A stretch of 64,000 nucleotides of DNA from Phaeobacter piscinae (GTDB taxonomy: Bacteria > Pseudomonadota > Alphaproteobacteria > Rhodobacterales > Rhodobacteraceae): the NCBI RefSeq assembly GCF_002407245.1, contig NZ_CP010681.1, positions 3,108,501 to 3,172,500 on the forward strand, given 5' to 3'. Below, piece by piece: positions 1 through 8,879 of this stretch; positions within the stretch are counted from its first letter, which is position 1; each line of letters begins with the position of its first letter. The notes below the pieces were generated by a model that saw nothing but the letters and a program-made list of their open reading frames with translations, made no database searches and was not told where the DNA came from. The translations under genes and the position numbers were made by a program.

Positions 1-246
1 ACCCAGGATGCCCGCCGCCACCGCTCCCCGAATGCTGGCTGGCCCGAGGCCGCAATGGCGCGCGCGATGCGGATCGCGCTCGCCGGTCCGCGATCCTACG
101 ATGGGAAACTGCAGGACTTCGCCTGGGTCAACGCCAGTGGCTCCAAAAGCGCCAGCGCCCACAGCATCATGCGCTGCATACATCTTCTATGGGCTTCTTG
201 GGCCTTCGGGCTTGCGCTAACGGTTGCCATTGCCGCGCTGTTGTAG
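1..246 (+). CDS. cobD: Adenosylcobinamide-phosphate synthase CobD/CbiB, C-terminal part
   Basis: Only the last 81 codons are inside the window; the reading frame is open from base 1 and ends at TAG 244-246. The visible protein has the CobD/CbiB tail: an [12 protein letters not shown] stretch at residues 9-20, then a GPRSYDG motif, and a hydrophobic final helix ending VAIAALL. The family is an inner-membrane enzyme that joins adenosylcobyric acid to (R)-1-amino-2-propanol phosphate in cobalamin synthesis. The motifs make the family call fairly safe. A lower-ligand gene of the same pathway, bluB, lies about 21 kb away. The start and most of the protein lie upstream of the window. Confidence 0.8.
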   Translation, partial: TQDARRHRSPNAGWPEAAMARAMRIALAGPRSYDGKLQDFAWVNASGSKSASAHSIMRCIHLLWASWAFGLALTVAIAALL

Positions 247-285
247 CTAACAAGGGGCAGCACTCTCAAAAAGGACACGCTACCT

Positions 286-1458
286 GTGTTGCGCACAAGC
301 ATTCTCGCCCTTGTCTCATTTCTGCTTCCGCTTCAGGCCCATGCGCAATGTGGTGGCGGGTTTCGCAATTTCGTTCAGCTGATGAAGGAAGAGGCGCTGA
401 CGGGGGGCTATGACAGCGCCACGGTCAATCGTTTCTTTGAGAACGTGCGCCAAGATCCCGCAGTCCTAAAGGCCGACCGCGCGCAGGGCGTGTTCCAGAA
501 ACCCTTCATCGAGTTTTCGCGCAGGTTGATCTCCAAGAGCCGCCTGGACCGTGGTCAAGCGATGTCGCGTAAATACGACGCCACATTCCGCAGGATAGAG
601 ACGACCTATGGCATTGATCGCAGCGTTTTGCTCGCGTTCTGGGCCTTTGAAACCGACTACGGCGCAGTGCAGGGAAATTTCAACACGTTGAATGCGCTGG
701 TGACCCTGGCCCATGATTGCCGTCGGCCCGAGTTGTTCCGTCCGCAGGTCTTTGCCGCACTGGAATTGTTCCGTCAGGACAATTTTGATCCGCGCCGCAC
801 CACCGGCGCCTGGGCCGGTGAAATCGGCATGGTCCAGATGCTGCCCGGCGATATTCTGGAAAACGGTGTTGATGCCGATGGTGACGGCCATGTCAGCCTC
901 AAGACGTCCGCCCCAGATGCATTGATGTCCGGCGCAAAGATGCTTTCTCATCTGGGATGGCGCCCGAATGAGCCTTGGTTGCAGGAGGTGACGATCCCTG
1001 CCGATCTCGACCTGAGCCTTAGCGGTGTTCACCACAAGAGAACAGTTGCTGACTGGCAAGCACTGGGCGTAAACCCTCGTGCGGGTCGGCTAGCGGAGCA
1101 TGACACAAAGGCCGCGCTGATCCTGCCGCAGGGGCATAAGGGGCCTGCCTTCCTCGCCTACCCCAATTTCGACGTCTATTTCGAATGGAACCAGAGCTTT
1201 ACCTATGTGCTGACTGCCGCATATTTTGCGACCCGGTTGTCGGGCGCTGCGAGCTACGATGCAGGCAATCCAGACACCGGCCTTGCGGCAAAACAAATGG
1301 AACAGTTGCAGCGCAAGCTTCAGGCACGCGGTCATGACGTCGGTGATGTTGATGGGATCCTGGGTGCCAAGACACGTGTTGCTGTCCAAAAAGAACAAAA
1401 ACGCCTTGGCCTCCCCGCTGACGCCTGGCCAACACCAGCGCTGTTGTCGCGTCTCTGA
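286..1458 (+). CDS. Lytic murein transglycosylase, MltB/SLT-3 family, with peptidoglycan-binding domain
   Basis: A 390-residue exported enzyme expected to cleave peptidoglycan glycan strands and leave 1,6-anhydro-muramyl ends. Residues 1-20 form a signal peptide ending AHA. The MltB-like catalytic domain follows, with the motif AFWAFETDYG, in which E122 fits the catalytic glutamate, and a later GEIGMVQMLPGD stretch (residues about 180-191). Residues about 335-390 are a PG_binding_1 domain with DVGDVDGILGAKT. The start is GTG at 286, chosen because the signal peptide begins there and an AGGA lies upstream. Cys22 is directly after the predicted cleavage site, so lipoprotein processing is possible, but there is no good lipobox. 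It stands alone, separated from cobD by 39 bases. Confidence 0.88.
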   Translation: MLRTSILALVSFLLPLQAHAQCGGGFRNFVQLMKEEALTGGYDSATVNRFFENVRQDPAVLKADRAQGVFQKPFIEFSRRLISKSRLDRGQAMSRKYDATFRRIETTYGIDRSVLLAFWAFETDYGAVQGNFNTLNALVTLAHDCRRPELFRPQVFAALELFRQDNFDPRRTTGAWAGEIGMVQMLPGDILENGVDADGDGHVSLKTSAPDALMSGAKMLSHLGWRPNEPWLQEVTIPADLDLSLSGVHHKRTVADWQALGVNPRAGRLAEHDTKAALILPQGHKGPAFLAYPNFDVYFEWNQSFTYVLTAAYFATRLSGAASYDAGNPDTGLAAKQMEQLQRKLQARGHDVGDVDGILGAKTRVAVQKEQKRLGLPADAWPTPALLSRL

Positions 1459-1468
1459 TCTATTGGAG

Positions 1469-1492
1469 GAAATCGCCCCCGGGGGCGGTTTC
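1469..1492. terminator. GC-rich inverted repeat between convergent genes
   Basis: A nearly perfect palindrome: the left arm gaaatcgccccc pairs with the right arm gggggcggtttc, with one G:T wobble. It sits 10 bases after the transglycosylase stop and 15 bases before the end of the minus-strand gene at 1507. No long T run follows on either strand, so the call as a bidirectional terminator rests mostly on position. Confidence 0.45.
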
Positions 1493-1506
1493 CGCAGGAT
1501 TGTGTC

Positions 1507-1896
1507 TCAGGGAATTTGCGATGATCGCACCGGAAACCTCTGCCCGTCAGAGGTAATGACCACAGTGCGATCCCGGTTGGTCACATATTGATCGCAACGG
1601 GACATGCCATTGACGAAAGTCACACAGACCTGACCATCCTGCGCGACACGATAGCTGCCCCATGCAGTGCCACCGCCATTTGCCGCTGAATAAGTGTAGG
1701 AATAGGCTCCGTCCTCCCCGAACAGCGCCTCACCATCATCATAAAAAACAATTGATTGCCCCGGCAGCGCCGCAAGCGCCTCTTCGTCGTAGGGCTGATC
1801 ACCCGCCCGCATTGCCCCATCCTGCGCCAATACAATACTTGGCACTTGGATTGATCCGAGAAGTACAAAAAAGACCAGCAGCAAGTGGTGTCTCAT
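1507..1896 (-). CDS. Hypothetical exported protein (129 aa)
   Basis: A small secreted protein of unknown function. Residues 1-24 form a signal peptide (basic start MRHH, hydrophobic core, ending VLAQD). The mature part contains GGGTAWGSYRVAQDGQVC and two cysteines that could form a disulfide (VC...SRC). The GSYR...C.TF...C pattern resembles small proteins in which a short beta-sandwich follows a signal peptide, but I cannot name a family. The gene is convergent with the transglycosylase and lies just downstream of another small exported protein on the same strand (1961-2428), separated by 64 bases. Confidence 0.65.
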   Translation of the reverse strand: MRHHLLLVFFVLLGSIQVPSIVLAQDGAMRAGDQPYDEEALAALPGQSIVFYDDGEALFGEDGAYSYTYSAANGGGTAWGSYRVAQDGQVCVTFVNGMSRCDQYVTNRDRTVVITSDGQRFPVRSSQIP

Positions 1897-1960
1897 GCTG
1901 CCAGCCTAGCGAAATTCTCTCCCAGCCCCACCTCACATTTCGGTGACAGGGCAGACGCGA

Positions 1961-2428
1961 TCACCAGTTGATGAATTCCTCGAAATCCTGAACGATCCGC
2001 GACCAGTAGCCCAGCAGCTCAGCAAAATCGTCGGGATTCATGCCGGTGTCCCCCAGATACACATCCAATTCGACCCGAGCGGACCCTTCGTCCGAAATAT
2101 AGGCCCGACCAAAACGGTTTTCGGTGTTCCACTCATTGATCTTGACCACACGCACGCCGCCATCTGTCTGATAACCGGAGAAGAACTGGATCGCATCACA
2201 GTTCTTGTTGTTTTCGCAGCCGTAGAAATAGATTGAGAAATCATTGCCGTAGTAGTCGACCTTCAGCTTTGGGTCGCCGACATCATCGGTGGTGACCTCA
2301 AATTCAACGCCTTCGGTCTCGAAGAAACGCGCAAGGGTGGTCGCATCCTTGGCCAGAATGTTTTCAGCATGCCCAAGGCCCGGGAGGACAAACAGGGCAG
2401 CGGCGGTCAGTAGAGAAAGAAATTTCAT
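1961..2428 (-). CDS. Exported YbjN-domain protein (155 aa)
   Basis: Residues 1-21 are a signal peptide (MKFLSLLTAAAL...GHA). The mature part resembles the YbjN fold (type III chaperone-like): an LARFFETEGVEFE helix followed by strands with DYYGNDFSIYFYGC, then DAIQFFSGY and a C-terminal acidic helix DDFAELLGYWSRIV. Two cysteines, in YGCENN and NCDAI, are close together. The ATG at 2428 was chosen over upstream in-frame starts because the signal peptide begins there and an AGGA lies about 8 bases before it. The function of secreted YbjN proteins in Rhodobacteraceae is not known to me. Confidence 0.7.
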   Translation of the reverse strand: MKFLSLLTAAALFVLPGLGHAENILAKDATTLARFFETEGVEFEVTTDDVGDPKLKVDYYGNDFSIYFYGCENNKNCDAIQFFSGYQTDGGVRVVKINEWNTENRFGRAYISDEGSARVELDVYLGDTGMNPDDFAELLGYWSRIVQDFEEFINW

Positions 2429-2486
2429 TGTAAATCCTGTCATTGGCGCGCCGACGATAGAACCTACGCCGCATTGGAACAAGGGG

Positions 2487-5400
2487 TCAGGCGACCAGCG
2501 CCTCGGCTTTCTTGAGGTCCACGGACACCAGTTGGCTGACACCTTTTTCCTGCATCGTGACCCCGAATAGCCGGTCCATCCGCGCCATCGTCACCGCATG
2601 GTGCGTGATAATCAGAAAGCGCGTGTCGGTTTGGCGGCACATCTCGTCCAGCAAATCGCAGAAGCGAGTCACATTGGCATCGTCCAGCGGCGCGTCCACC
2701 TCGTCCAGCACACAAATTGGCGCCGGATTGGACAGAAACACCGCGAAAATCAGGGCCATGGCCGTCAATGTCTGTTCGCCTCCTGACAGCAGTGACAGCG
2801 TCGAGAGTTTCTTGCCCGGCGGCTGGCACATGATTTCAAGCCCGGCATCCAGCGGATCATCACTTTCAACCATGACCAGATTGGCCTCCCCGCCGCCGAA
2901 GAGGTGGGTGAACAGCATGGTAAAGCTCGCATTCACCTCCTCAAACGCGGTCAGCAACCGTTCGCGGCCTTCGCGGTTGAGGCTGGCGATACCCGCCCTT
3001 AGTGTCTTCACGGCCTCTTCCAGATCTGCCTTCTCGCGCACCAATTGGTCGTGCTCGTCCTGGACCGCGCGCGCATCTTCTTCTGCGCGCAGATTGACCG
3101 CTCCCAGCGCGTCGCGCTGACGCTTATGACGGTTGACCTCTGCCTCCAGCTCCTCCGCGTTCGGCATGTCTTCAGGTGTGGCATTAAGGCTGGCCAACAG
3201 ATCGTCAGGTACCGTCTGTTGTTCTTCGCGAATACGCGCCTCGGCATGACCAACGGCTTCGCGGGCTGCGTCACAACGTGCCTCTGCCCGGGCCCGTGCC
3301 TCGCGCGCCTCAGAGGCCAGTCGAGCGCATTCACGCTCGTTTTGAACGGCATCGCGCAGGACGGATTCGGCACCAATCAGTGCATCTGAGGCAACCGCTT
3401 TGCGCGCTTCTGCCTCTTCAATGGCAAGGTTCAGTTCCTCGTGGGTTTCCGCAATCTCGGCAGGCACCGCATGTGCTTCTTGCAGCTCTTCCTCGGTCGC
3501 GGCACGCCGTTCCGTCAACTCGGCAATCCGCCTGTCTGCGCTATCCAGCCGGTGGCGCCACCCGGAGAGATCCTTGGTGACCTGCTGCCCACGTGCGGTG
3601 CGGGCCTCTCCCTCACGCCGCAGCTCATCCTGCGTAGACCGATGGGTCAGCATGGTGATCCGGGCCGCTTCCACCGCCTGCTTTACATCCTCTACCTTGG
3701 CACGCGCCTCAGCGAGGTCTTCCAGCCCTTCGACAGCGGTTTCCGCTTCCGTCAACTGTGCCTGCGCTGCGGCGGCGTCCTCTTCATGTCGGGCAACCGC
3801 GATGCCAAGAGTTTCCAGCTTGCCTTCGGACAGATTGCGATGGCTTTCAGCCCGGCTCAGCGCGCGCGCCGCATCGGCAACGCGTTGATCGGCAACCCGG
3901 CGCGCCTGACGCGCTGCCTGATCGGCGGTGGTGACCTCCGCCAGCTTGCGCATCAGAACCTCATGCGCAGCCTTGGCCCCATCCGCGCGCGCGCCGACAT
4001 GCTCCATATCCTGTTTCAGCGTTTCAAGGCGGTTCATCTGCTCCAGCCGCAACGCCGCTGCACTTGGCGCATCCTCAGCCCAAGCCCGGAACCCATCCCA
4101 GCGCCACAGATCGCCTTCCAGAGTAACCAGACGCTGCCCTGGCATCAGCCGCGAATGCAGATCACGCGCGGCATCCCCATCGACAAGGCCAACCTGAGAA
4201 ATCCGACGATGCAGAGCATCAGGGCAACTGACATGCAGTGAGAGCGGCACCGCACCCGCTGGTAGCGGCGCATCTCCGTCATATGGTGGCAAAGTGACCC
4301 AACCGCTCGGCCCATCAACCTCCGCCAGGGGCGCACGCAGGTCATCGGCAAGAGCCGCGCCAAGCGCTTTCTCGTATCCCGCTGCAACGCGCATCTCGTC
4401 CAGAACATGGCCGCCCTCGGCGGTATCGCGCTCCACAAGCTTCGCAAGCGCCGTCACCTCCGCCCGCAGTGCGCCCAATTCGCCCTCCGCCTCAGAGCGG
4501 CGGGCGCGGGCCTCAGCCTCGCGCGATTGGGTATCATTGCGCGCCTCGTCGGCCGCGGCCAGCGCCTCATCCGCGAGCTCAGCAGCGGCGCGCGCTTCCT
4601 CCTCGGCCTCGACCGCGGCTTCAAACGCGGCCTCTGCCTGAGCCAGCGTATCGCGGGCCTCGGCCATCGCGTCGCGGGAGCTGCCCCCGTCCTCCTCGGC
4701 ACGAAGCAAAGCACGGCGGCAATCCTCGACCTGACGCTGCGCTGATTGATGGCGCGCCGCAAGCCGCGCCACATCCTCTGTCAGGCTTGTCAGATGTTCT
4801 TCGCGGGCCTGAAGCACCGAGACTGCTTCTCGCGACCGCTCGGCAGCCTCAGCCATACGATCATCGTGACCGATGGCGGCCCGCGCCAGTTCACGCTGTT
4901 CCCAGTCCAGCCGTTCAATCGTTTCGCCAGCATCCCGGTTCAGCCCGCTTTCGCGCTCAATATCGCGGCCAAGCTGCGCCACGCGGTTGGTCAGCGTTTC
5001 GATTGTCTGACGCGCCTGCGCTTCCTGATCACTCAGTGCATCGCGCTGCACAAACAGCCGTTGCAGCACGGCGGCAGCAATGGCCTCCTCTTCGCGCAGG
5101 GGAGGCAGTGCGCTCTCAGCCTCCAGCCGCTTGCCATCAGCAACACGGGCCAGCGCCTCTGCCTTGGCCGCCTGGGTCTCGCGGCTGCGCAGGATATCTT
5201 CAGCTTCCAGCCGCGCGTCGTCCGCCTCCCGCCAGCGGCGATAGAGCAACATGCCCTCGGCCCGTCGCAGCTGTTCACCGATATCGCGATACCGCTGTGC
5301 CTGACGCGCCTGACGGGCCAGCTGCGAGAGCTGTGCTGCGAGCTGTTCAATCACATCGTCGACGCGCAACAGGTTCTGTTCGGTGTTTTTCAGCTTCAGC

Positions 5401-5942
5401 TCGGCCTCGTGCCGCCGCTGGTAGAGGCCAGAGATACCTGCTGCCTCTTCCAGAATACGCCGCCGCGCCTTCGGTTTGGCGTTAATCAACTCGGCAATTT
5501 GCCCCTGTCGGACCAGGGCAGGAGAATGCGCGCCAGTTGAGGCATCGGCAAACAGCATCTGCACATCGCGCGCGCGCACATCTTTCCCGTTGGTCTTGTA
5601 GGCGCTGCCGACATCACGGGTAATACGGCGCAGAATTTCCAGATTGTCGCTCTCGTTGAAACCAGATGGGGCCAGCCGTTCACTGTTGTCAATCTGCAGG
5701 CTGACCTCGGCAAAATTGCGGGCTGGCCTGGAGCTGGTCCCCGCGAAGATCACGTCTTCCATACCGCCGCCACGCATTGCCTTTGGGCGGTTTTCGCCCA
5801 TCACCCAGCGCAGCGCCTCAAGAAGGTTGGATTTGCCACAGCCGTTTGGGCCGACAACCCCGGTCAGGCCATCTGCGATCAACAGATCCGTTGGGTCCAC
5901 AAAGCTCTTGAAGCCGTTCAGTCTGAGTTTCGAGAAGCGCAA
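2487..5942 (-). CDS. smc: Chromosome segregation protein SMC
   Basis: A 1151-residue ATPase that compacts and helps segregate the chromosome together with ScpA/ScpB. The N-terminal Walker A is GPNGCGKS at residues 31-38. Two long coiled-coil arms, rich in Ala, Glu and Arg, flank a hinge at roughly 490-620. The ABC signature LSGGEQTL is at about 1052 and the Walker B VLDEVDAPLDD at about 1078-1088, followed by the H-loop region ITHH. The length is normal for bacterial SMC. The start at 5942 puts the canonical MRFSKLRLNGFKSF at the N-terminus. A DnaA-box sequence lies about 110 bases upstream. ScpA and ScpB are not in the window. Confidence 0.96.
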   Translation of the reverse strand: MRFSKLRLNGFKSFVDPTDLLIADGLTGVVGPNGCGKSNLLEALRWVMGENRPKAMRGGGMEDVIFAGTSSRPARNFAEVSLQIDNSERLAPSGFNESDNLEILRRITRDVGSAYKTNGKDVRARDVQMLFADASTGAHSPALVRQGQIAELINAKPKARRRILEEAAGISGLYQRRHEAELKLKNTEQNLLRVDDVIEQLAAQLSQLARQARQAQRYRDIGEQLRRAEGMLLYRRWREADDARLEAEDILRSRETQAAKAEALARVADGKRLEAESALPPLREEEAIAAAVLQRLFVQRDALSDQEAQARQTIETLTNRVAQLGRDIERESGLNRDAGETIERLDWEQRELARAAIGHDDRMAEAAERSREAVSVLQAREEHLTSLTEDVARLAARHQSAQRQVEDCRRALLRAEEDGGSSRDAMAEARDTLAQAEAAFEAAVEAEEEARAAAELADEALAAADEARNDTQSREAEARARRSEAEGELGALRAEVTALAKLVERDTAEGGHVLDEMRVAAGYEKALGAALADDLRAPLAEVDGPSGWVTLPPYDGDAPLPAGAVPLSLHVSCPDALHRRISQVGLVDGDAARDLHSRLMPGQRLVTLEGDLWRWDGFRAWAEDAPSAAALRLEQMNRLETLKQDMEHVGARADGAKAAHEVLMRKLAEVTTADQAARQARRVADQRVADAARALSRAESHRNLSEGKLETLGIAVARHEEDAAAAQAQLTEAETAVEGLEDLAEARAKVEDVKQAVEAARITMLTHRSTQDELRREGEARTARGQQVTKDLSGWRHRLDSADRRIAELTERRAATEEELQEAHAVPAEIAETHEELNLAIEEAEARKAVASDALIGAESVLRDAVQNERECARLASEAREARARAEARCDAAREAVGHAEARIREEQQTVPDDLLASLNATPEDMPNAEELEAEVNRHKRQRDALGAVNLRAEEDARAVQDEHDQLVREKADLEEAVKTLRAGIASLNREGRERLLTAFEEVNASFTMLFTHLFGGGEANLVMVESDDPLDAGLEIMCQPPGKKLSTLSLLSGGEQTLTAMALIFAVFLSNPAPICVLDEVDAPLDDANVTRFCDLLDEMCRQTDTRFLIITHHAVTMARMDRLFGVTMQEKGVSQLVSVDLKKAEALVA

Positions 5943-6052
5943 GCCGATATCCTGTGATTCATTGGGATGTAAGTGTCATGGGTTTGTTACACCACTGTCA
6001 ATGTGGCCGCCCCCCAAATCCGCTGGGTCAGCGTCATATCGCCACCATATAT

Positions 6053-6061
6053 TGTGGATAA
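6053..6061 (-). promoter_or_regulatory. DnaA-box sequence upstream of smc
   Basis: The minus strand reads TTATCCACA, the consensus DnaA box, 111 bases upstream of the smc start and just inside the gap after the lipoprotein gene. A single 9-mer can occur by chance, so binding or regulation is only a suggestion. Confidence 0.3.
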
Positions 6062-6068
6062 CTCTTCA

Positions 6069-6404
6069 TTACGCGGCTTCGCCGCTCCCGCAGTCCAAGC
6101 GCCCGACGAGGACAGCCTGATCGCCCAGGACATCGCGCACCGGGCAGCCGCTTGCCATTTCCATAGCGCGTTGCGCGCGTTTCCGGATGGGGCCAAGGCG
6201 CGGCGCATATTGAGGATTGACGCGCACCGCCTCTGCGAGTGATCCGCGCAGGCGCACCTCAAATACGCTGCCCTCCACCGTGATCCGCTGCACCGCTTGA
6301 CCACGGAAATGCGGGCTTGCCGTATCGCAGGCTGTAAGCGGAACAGCAAGAAGGAACATAAAAATGGGGCGGAATCGAACCGCTCGCCTGAAAAAATCAC
6401 GCAT
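6069..6404 (-). CDS. Putative lipoprotein, unknown function (111 aa)
   Basis: The N-terminus is basic, followed by a hydrophobic stretch ending in a lipobox-like LTAC (Cys at residue 26), which suggests lipid attachment and outer-membrane or periplasmic location. The mature part has RGQAVQRITVEGSVFEVRLRG, then a helix around AQRAMEMASGCPV and a GDQAVLVGRLDC end, with two further cysteines. A shorter start at the internal ATG at 6359 gives a more typical signal sequence and is a real alternative. The gene is upstream of smc on the same strand, with about 126 bases between. I do not recognise the family. Confidence 0.6.
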   Translation of the reverse strand: MRDFFRRAVRFRPIFMFLLAVPLTACDTASPHFRGQAVQRITVEGSVFEVRLRGSLAEAVRVNPQYAPRLGPIRKRAQRAMEMASGCPVRDVLGDQAVLVGRLDCGSGEAA

Positions 6405-6562
6405 CTGTATCCCTGCGCCGAATGAGACTGTGTCTTCGCTCGTCCCTTCGAACTAGCATGGAATAGGCGCGCTGTCTGCTGAATGGGCGCACATCCCCTT
6501 GCGATGGCCTTGGCCCCGTGGTCATATGTTTTGACCAATCGCGCATCCAAAAGACTGACAGC

Positions 6563-7333
6563 ATGCCCTTTCAAAAAGTACAGCCCGAAAAACTCTCTGC
6601 GTCTGTGGTGCGCCAGATTGAGCAGTTCATCCTGCGCGGCATCCTCACACCCGGCGAACGGCTCCCTGCCGAGCGGGAGTTGGCGGAGCGTCTGGGGGTC
6701 TCACGGCCCTCGTTGCGCGATGCGCTGGCCGAATTGCAAGATCGCGGTCTACTGGTCTCGCGGGCGGGCGCCGGAGTGTTTGTCGCCGATGTGCTTGGCT
6801 CTGCGTTTTCACCGGCCTTGGTTCAGTTGTTTGCAAGCCATGATGAGGCGGTTTTCGACTACCTCAGCTTTCGCCGAGATTTGGAAGGCCTGGCCGCCGA
6901 GCGCGCCGCCAAATACGGATCCAATTACGATTTGGAAGTGATCCAGACGATTTTCGACAAGATGGAGCAGGCTGGTGATCCCGCCATCTCAGAAGAGGCA
7001 GCCGCGCTCGACGCCCAGTTCCATTCCGCAATCATGGATGCGAGCCACAATGTGGTCATGCTGCATATGATGCGCTCGATGTTTGAGCTGCTGCGTGAAG
7101 GTGTTTTCTATAATCGTCGCGTTATGTTCCAACAGCACACCACGCGCGATGCCCTCTTGGCCCAGCACAGCGCCATCAACGCCGCGCTACAGGCCCGCGA
7201 CCCTTCGGCAGCACGGGCCGCTGTTGAAACCCATCTGGACTATGTGAAGCAGGCCCTGACTGACCATCAGCGCGCCCTGCGCAATGCAGAGGTGGCCAAG
7301 CAACGTCTGCAGCATGAAATCAGCAAAACCTGA
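6563..7333 (+). CDS. GntR-type transcriptional regulator, FadR subfamily
   Basis: A 256-residue repressor or activator. The winged helix occupies residues about 10-75, with ERLPAERELAERLGVSRPSL as recognition region. The C-terminal all-helical FCD domain, which binds small acids and often a metal, contains LEGLAAERAA, DAQFHSAIMDASHN and a final RAAVETHLDYV. These FCD residues match PdhR/LldR/GlcC-like members, so a carboxylic acid effector is likely, but the target cannot be read from this window: neither neighbour is a metabolic operon. The start MPFQKVQPEKLSASVV at 6563 was preferred over 6518 because it matches the usual short N-terminus. Confidence 0.85.
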   Translation: MPFQKVQPEKLSASVVRQIEQFILRGILTPGERLPAERELAERLGVSRPSLRDALAELQDRGLLVSRAGAGVFVADVLGSAFSPALVQLFASHDEAVFDYLSFRRDLEGLAAERAAKYGSNYDLEVIQTIFDKMEQAGDPAISEEAAALDAQFHSAIMDASHNVVMLHMMRSMFELLREGVFYNRRVMFQQHTTRDALLAQHSAINAALQARDPSAARAAVETHLDYVKQALTDHQRALRNAEVAKQRLQHEISKT

Positions 7334-7371
7334 GAGAGCCCATCCGCAGGTTTAAACAGCCTGTACCCCCA

Positions 7372-8121
7372 TCAGGATTTGGGTAAAGACGCCATCCACT
7401 CGGCAACGACGGCCTCGGGGTATCCTCGGTGGAAATGGGATTTCCACGGATAGGCCGCCCGGTCAGTGCCATCCTTCAGGCGAACCCGGTTGGCATCTCC
7501 CCGGTCAACGGCGGGGTTGCCAACCGCGATCCGATGATCTGCAACATCTTTGGTGACGGCGCTGCACGCACCCACCAGGGCCCCCTCCCCGACAGTGACT
7601 CCCGGCAGAACAGTGGTCATCGTGGCGATCACAGCAAATGATTTGATCCGCGCGCCCAGTAAGACCTCGCTCGGCGGATGCGGATCATTGGTCAGCACGA
7701 CGTAGGGAAAGATCCAAACGTAGTCTTCAACAACGCTCTTTTGTCCGATGTGCACATTGCTGTGCAGCCGCACGTAGTCCCCAATAGTGCAATGACCCTG
7801 GATATCGCTCAGTGTGCCGATCTGAAACCCGCGCCCAGCCTGGGTGAGTTCGCGCACTGTGACCCGATGCCCGGTCACCAGGCCGTCACCGAAGCTTGAG
7901 CTTTCGTAGAAAACGCTATGGGAGCGGATCGTCGACTCTTCCCCGATGCGCAACGGAGAGCCATCCCCCAGACGGGTTGCGACGCCCAGCTCACAATTGC
8001 TTCCGATGTTGGTCCCCGCGCCAATTTCAACGTTGTCATGAACGATCGAAAAGGGGCCGATTTCGACGCTCGGGTGGATCTTGGCCTTGGGGCTGACAAT
8101 GGCCGTCGGATGGGCGCGCAT
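7372..8121 (-). CDS. Left-handed beta-helix (hexapeptide repeat) acyltransferase
   Basis: A 249-residue protein built of hexapeptide repeats from residue about 6 to 205 (for example HPSVEIGPFSIVHDNVEIG and VTVGEGALVGACSAVTKDV), the fold of LpxA and sugar O- or N-acetyltransferases. The C-terminal 40 residues are a short non-repeat tail. The repeat order resembles LpxA, but the real lpxA normally sits with lpxD-fabZ-lpxB, and none of these is present, so I leave the substrate open: an acyl or acetyl transferase acting on a nucleotide or surface sugar. A strong GAGGAG ribosome site precedes the ATG at 8121. It is a single gene, convergent with the FadR-type regulator. Confidence 0.78.
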   Translation of the reverse strand: MRAHPTAIVSPKAKIHPSVEIGPFSIVHDNVEIGAGTNIGSNCELGVATRLGDGSPLRIGEESTIRSHSVFYESSSFGDGLVTGHRVTVRELTQAGRGFQIGTLSDIQGHCTIGDYVRLHSNVHIGQKSVVEDYVWIFPYVVLTNDPHPPSEVLLGARIKSFAVIATMTTVLPGVTVGEGALVGACSAVTKDVADHRIAVGNPAVDRGDANRVRLKDGTDRAAYPWKSHFHRGYPEAVVAEWMASLPKS

Positions 8122-8264
8122 CTGTGACTCCTCTGGTAACCGAAAGCCCCGCCAGCAGGCAGGGTCTTGCGCTCTCTTCTATCGCTCAGCCTGCGTTCAA
8201 TCCACCATTTTAGGGAAAGTAAGGATGTGCGCGGTTATCGCAGGCAACGCATTTGAATACAAAA

Positions 8265-8287
8265 AACCCGGCCACTTGGGCCGGGTT
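8265..8287 (-). terminator. Rho-independent terminator of the F0 ATP synthase operon
   Basis: A 9-bp perfect stem (aacccggcc / ggccgggtt) with a 5-base loop, followed on the minus strand by a run of T (T6, complement of 8261-8266). It lies 28 bases past the atpF stop. Confidence 0.9.
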
Positions 8288-8314
8288 CTTTAACAGCGTC
8301 GATGCAAGAGCAAA

Positions 8315-8875
8315 TTAGTGCAGCTTGGCGTCCACGTCGGCGATAGCAGCGTCGATCAGCTTGTTGGCTTCGGTCGCTGTCATCTGTTTCGAGATCACCG
8401 CATCCGCCGCTGCAATTGCAACGGTGATTGCCTGATCGCGCACTTCTTTCACCGCGGAGTCCTGCGCCGCTGTGATCTGTTCCTCGGCAGCGGTCATGCG
8501 ACGCGCAATCGAGACTTCCAGGTCAGCCTTGGCTTGGTCAGCTGCTTTCGCAGCATCTTCACGCGCCGACGCAACGATCCGATCAGCCTGCGCCTGAACT
8601 TCCTGCTGCTTGCGTTCGTAAGAGGCCAGAATGGTCTGGGCTTCTTCACGCAGGGCACGGGCCTCTTCGAGGTCCTTTTTGATGCCTTCGGCGCGGGCGT
8701 CCAGCTGGCCACCCAGCAGACCGGGCACCTTTGCATAAAGCAGGATGCCGACGAACAGCAGGAACGCGAGCGTAACGACAAAGTCGGTGTTGCTCATCGA
8801 CAGGAACGGGCCGGACGCCGCGAATGCGGGGCTGGTGGCACCAAAGGTCAGAGCAAGAGCCAGTACAGAGCGCAT
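8315..8875 (-). CDS. atpF: ATP synthase F0 subunit b
   Basis: A 186-residue membrane-anchored stator subunit. The N-terminus is hydrophobic (an apparent signal-like stretch ending AFAAS), then a membrane helix DFVVTLAFLLFVGILLYA (residues about 31-48), then a long Ala/Glu/Lys-rich coiled coil that reaches up to F1. Alphaproteobacteria have two b-type genes; this is the last gene of the operon and pairs with the b' gene directly upstream (4-base gap, with the ribosome site AAGGA inside the end of the previous gene). Confidence 0.93.
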   Translation of the reverse strand: MRSVLALALTFGATSPAFAASGPFLSMSNTDFVVTLAFLLFVGILLYAKVPGLLGGQLDARAEGIKKDLEEARALREEAQTILASYERKQQEVQAQADRIVASAREDAAKAADQAKADLEVSIARRMTAAEEQITAAQDSAVKEVRDQAITVAIAAADAVISKQMTATEANKLIDAAIADVDAKLH

Positions 8876-8879
8876 GTTC

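Noticed and set aside
3400-5500. Long Ala/Arg/Ser-rich frames opposite smc
   Set aside because: Opposite-strand shadows of a GC-rich coiled-coil gene with biased codons; no start sites or family matches.
6360-6385. A T-loop-like GTTCGATTCC on the minus strand
   Set aside because: It is inside the lipoprotein coding frame and no acceptor stem or anticodon arm is present, so it is not a tRNA or tmRNA piece.
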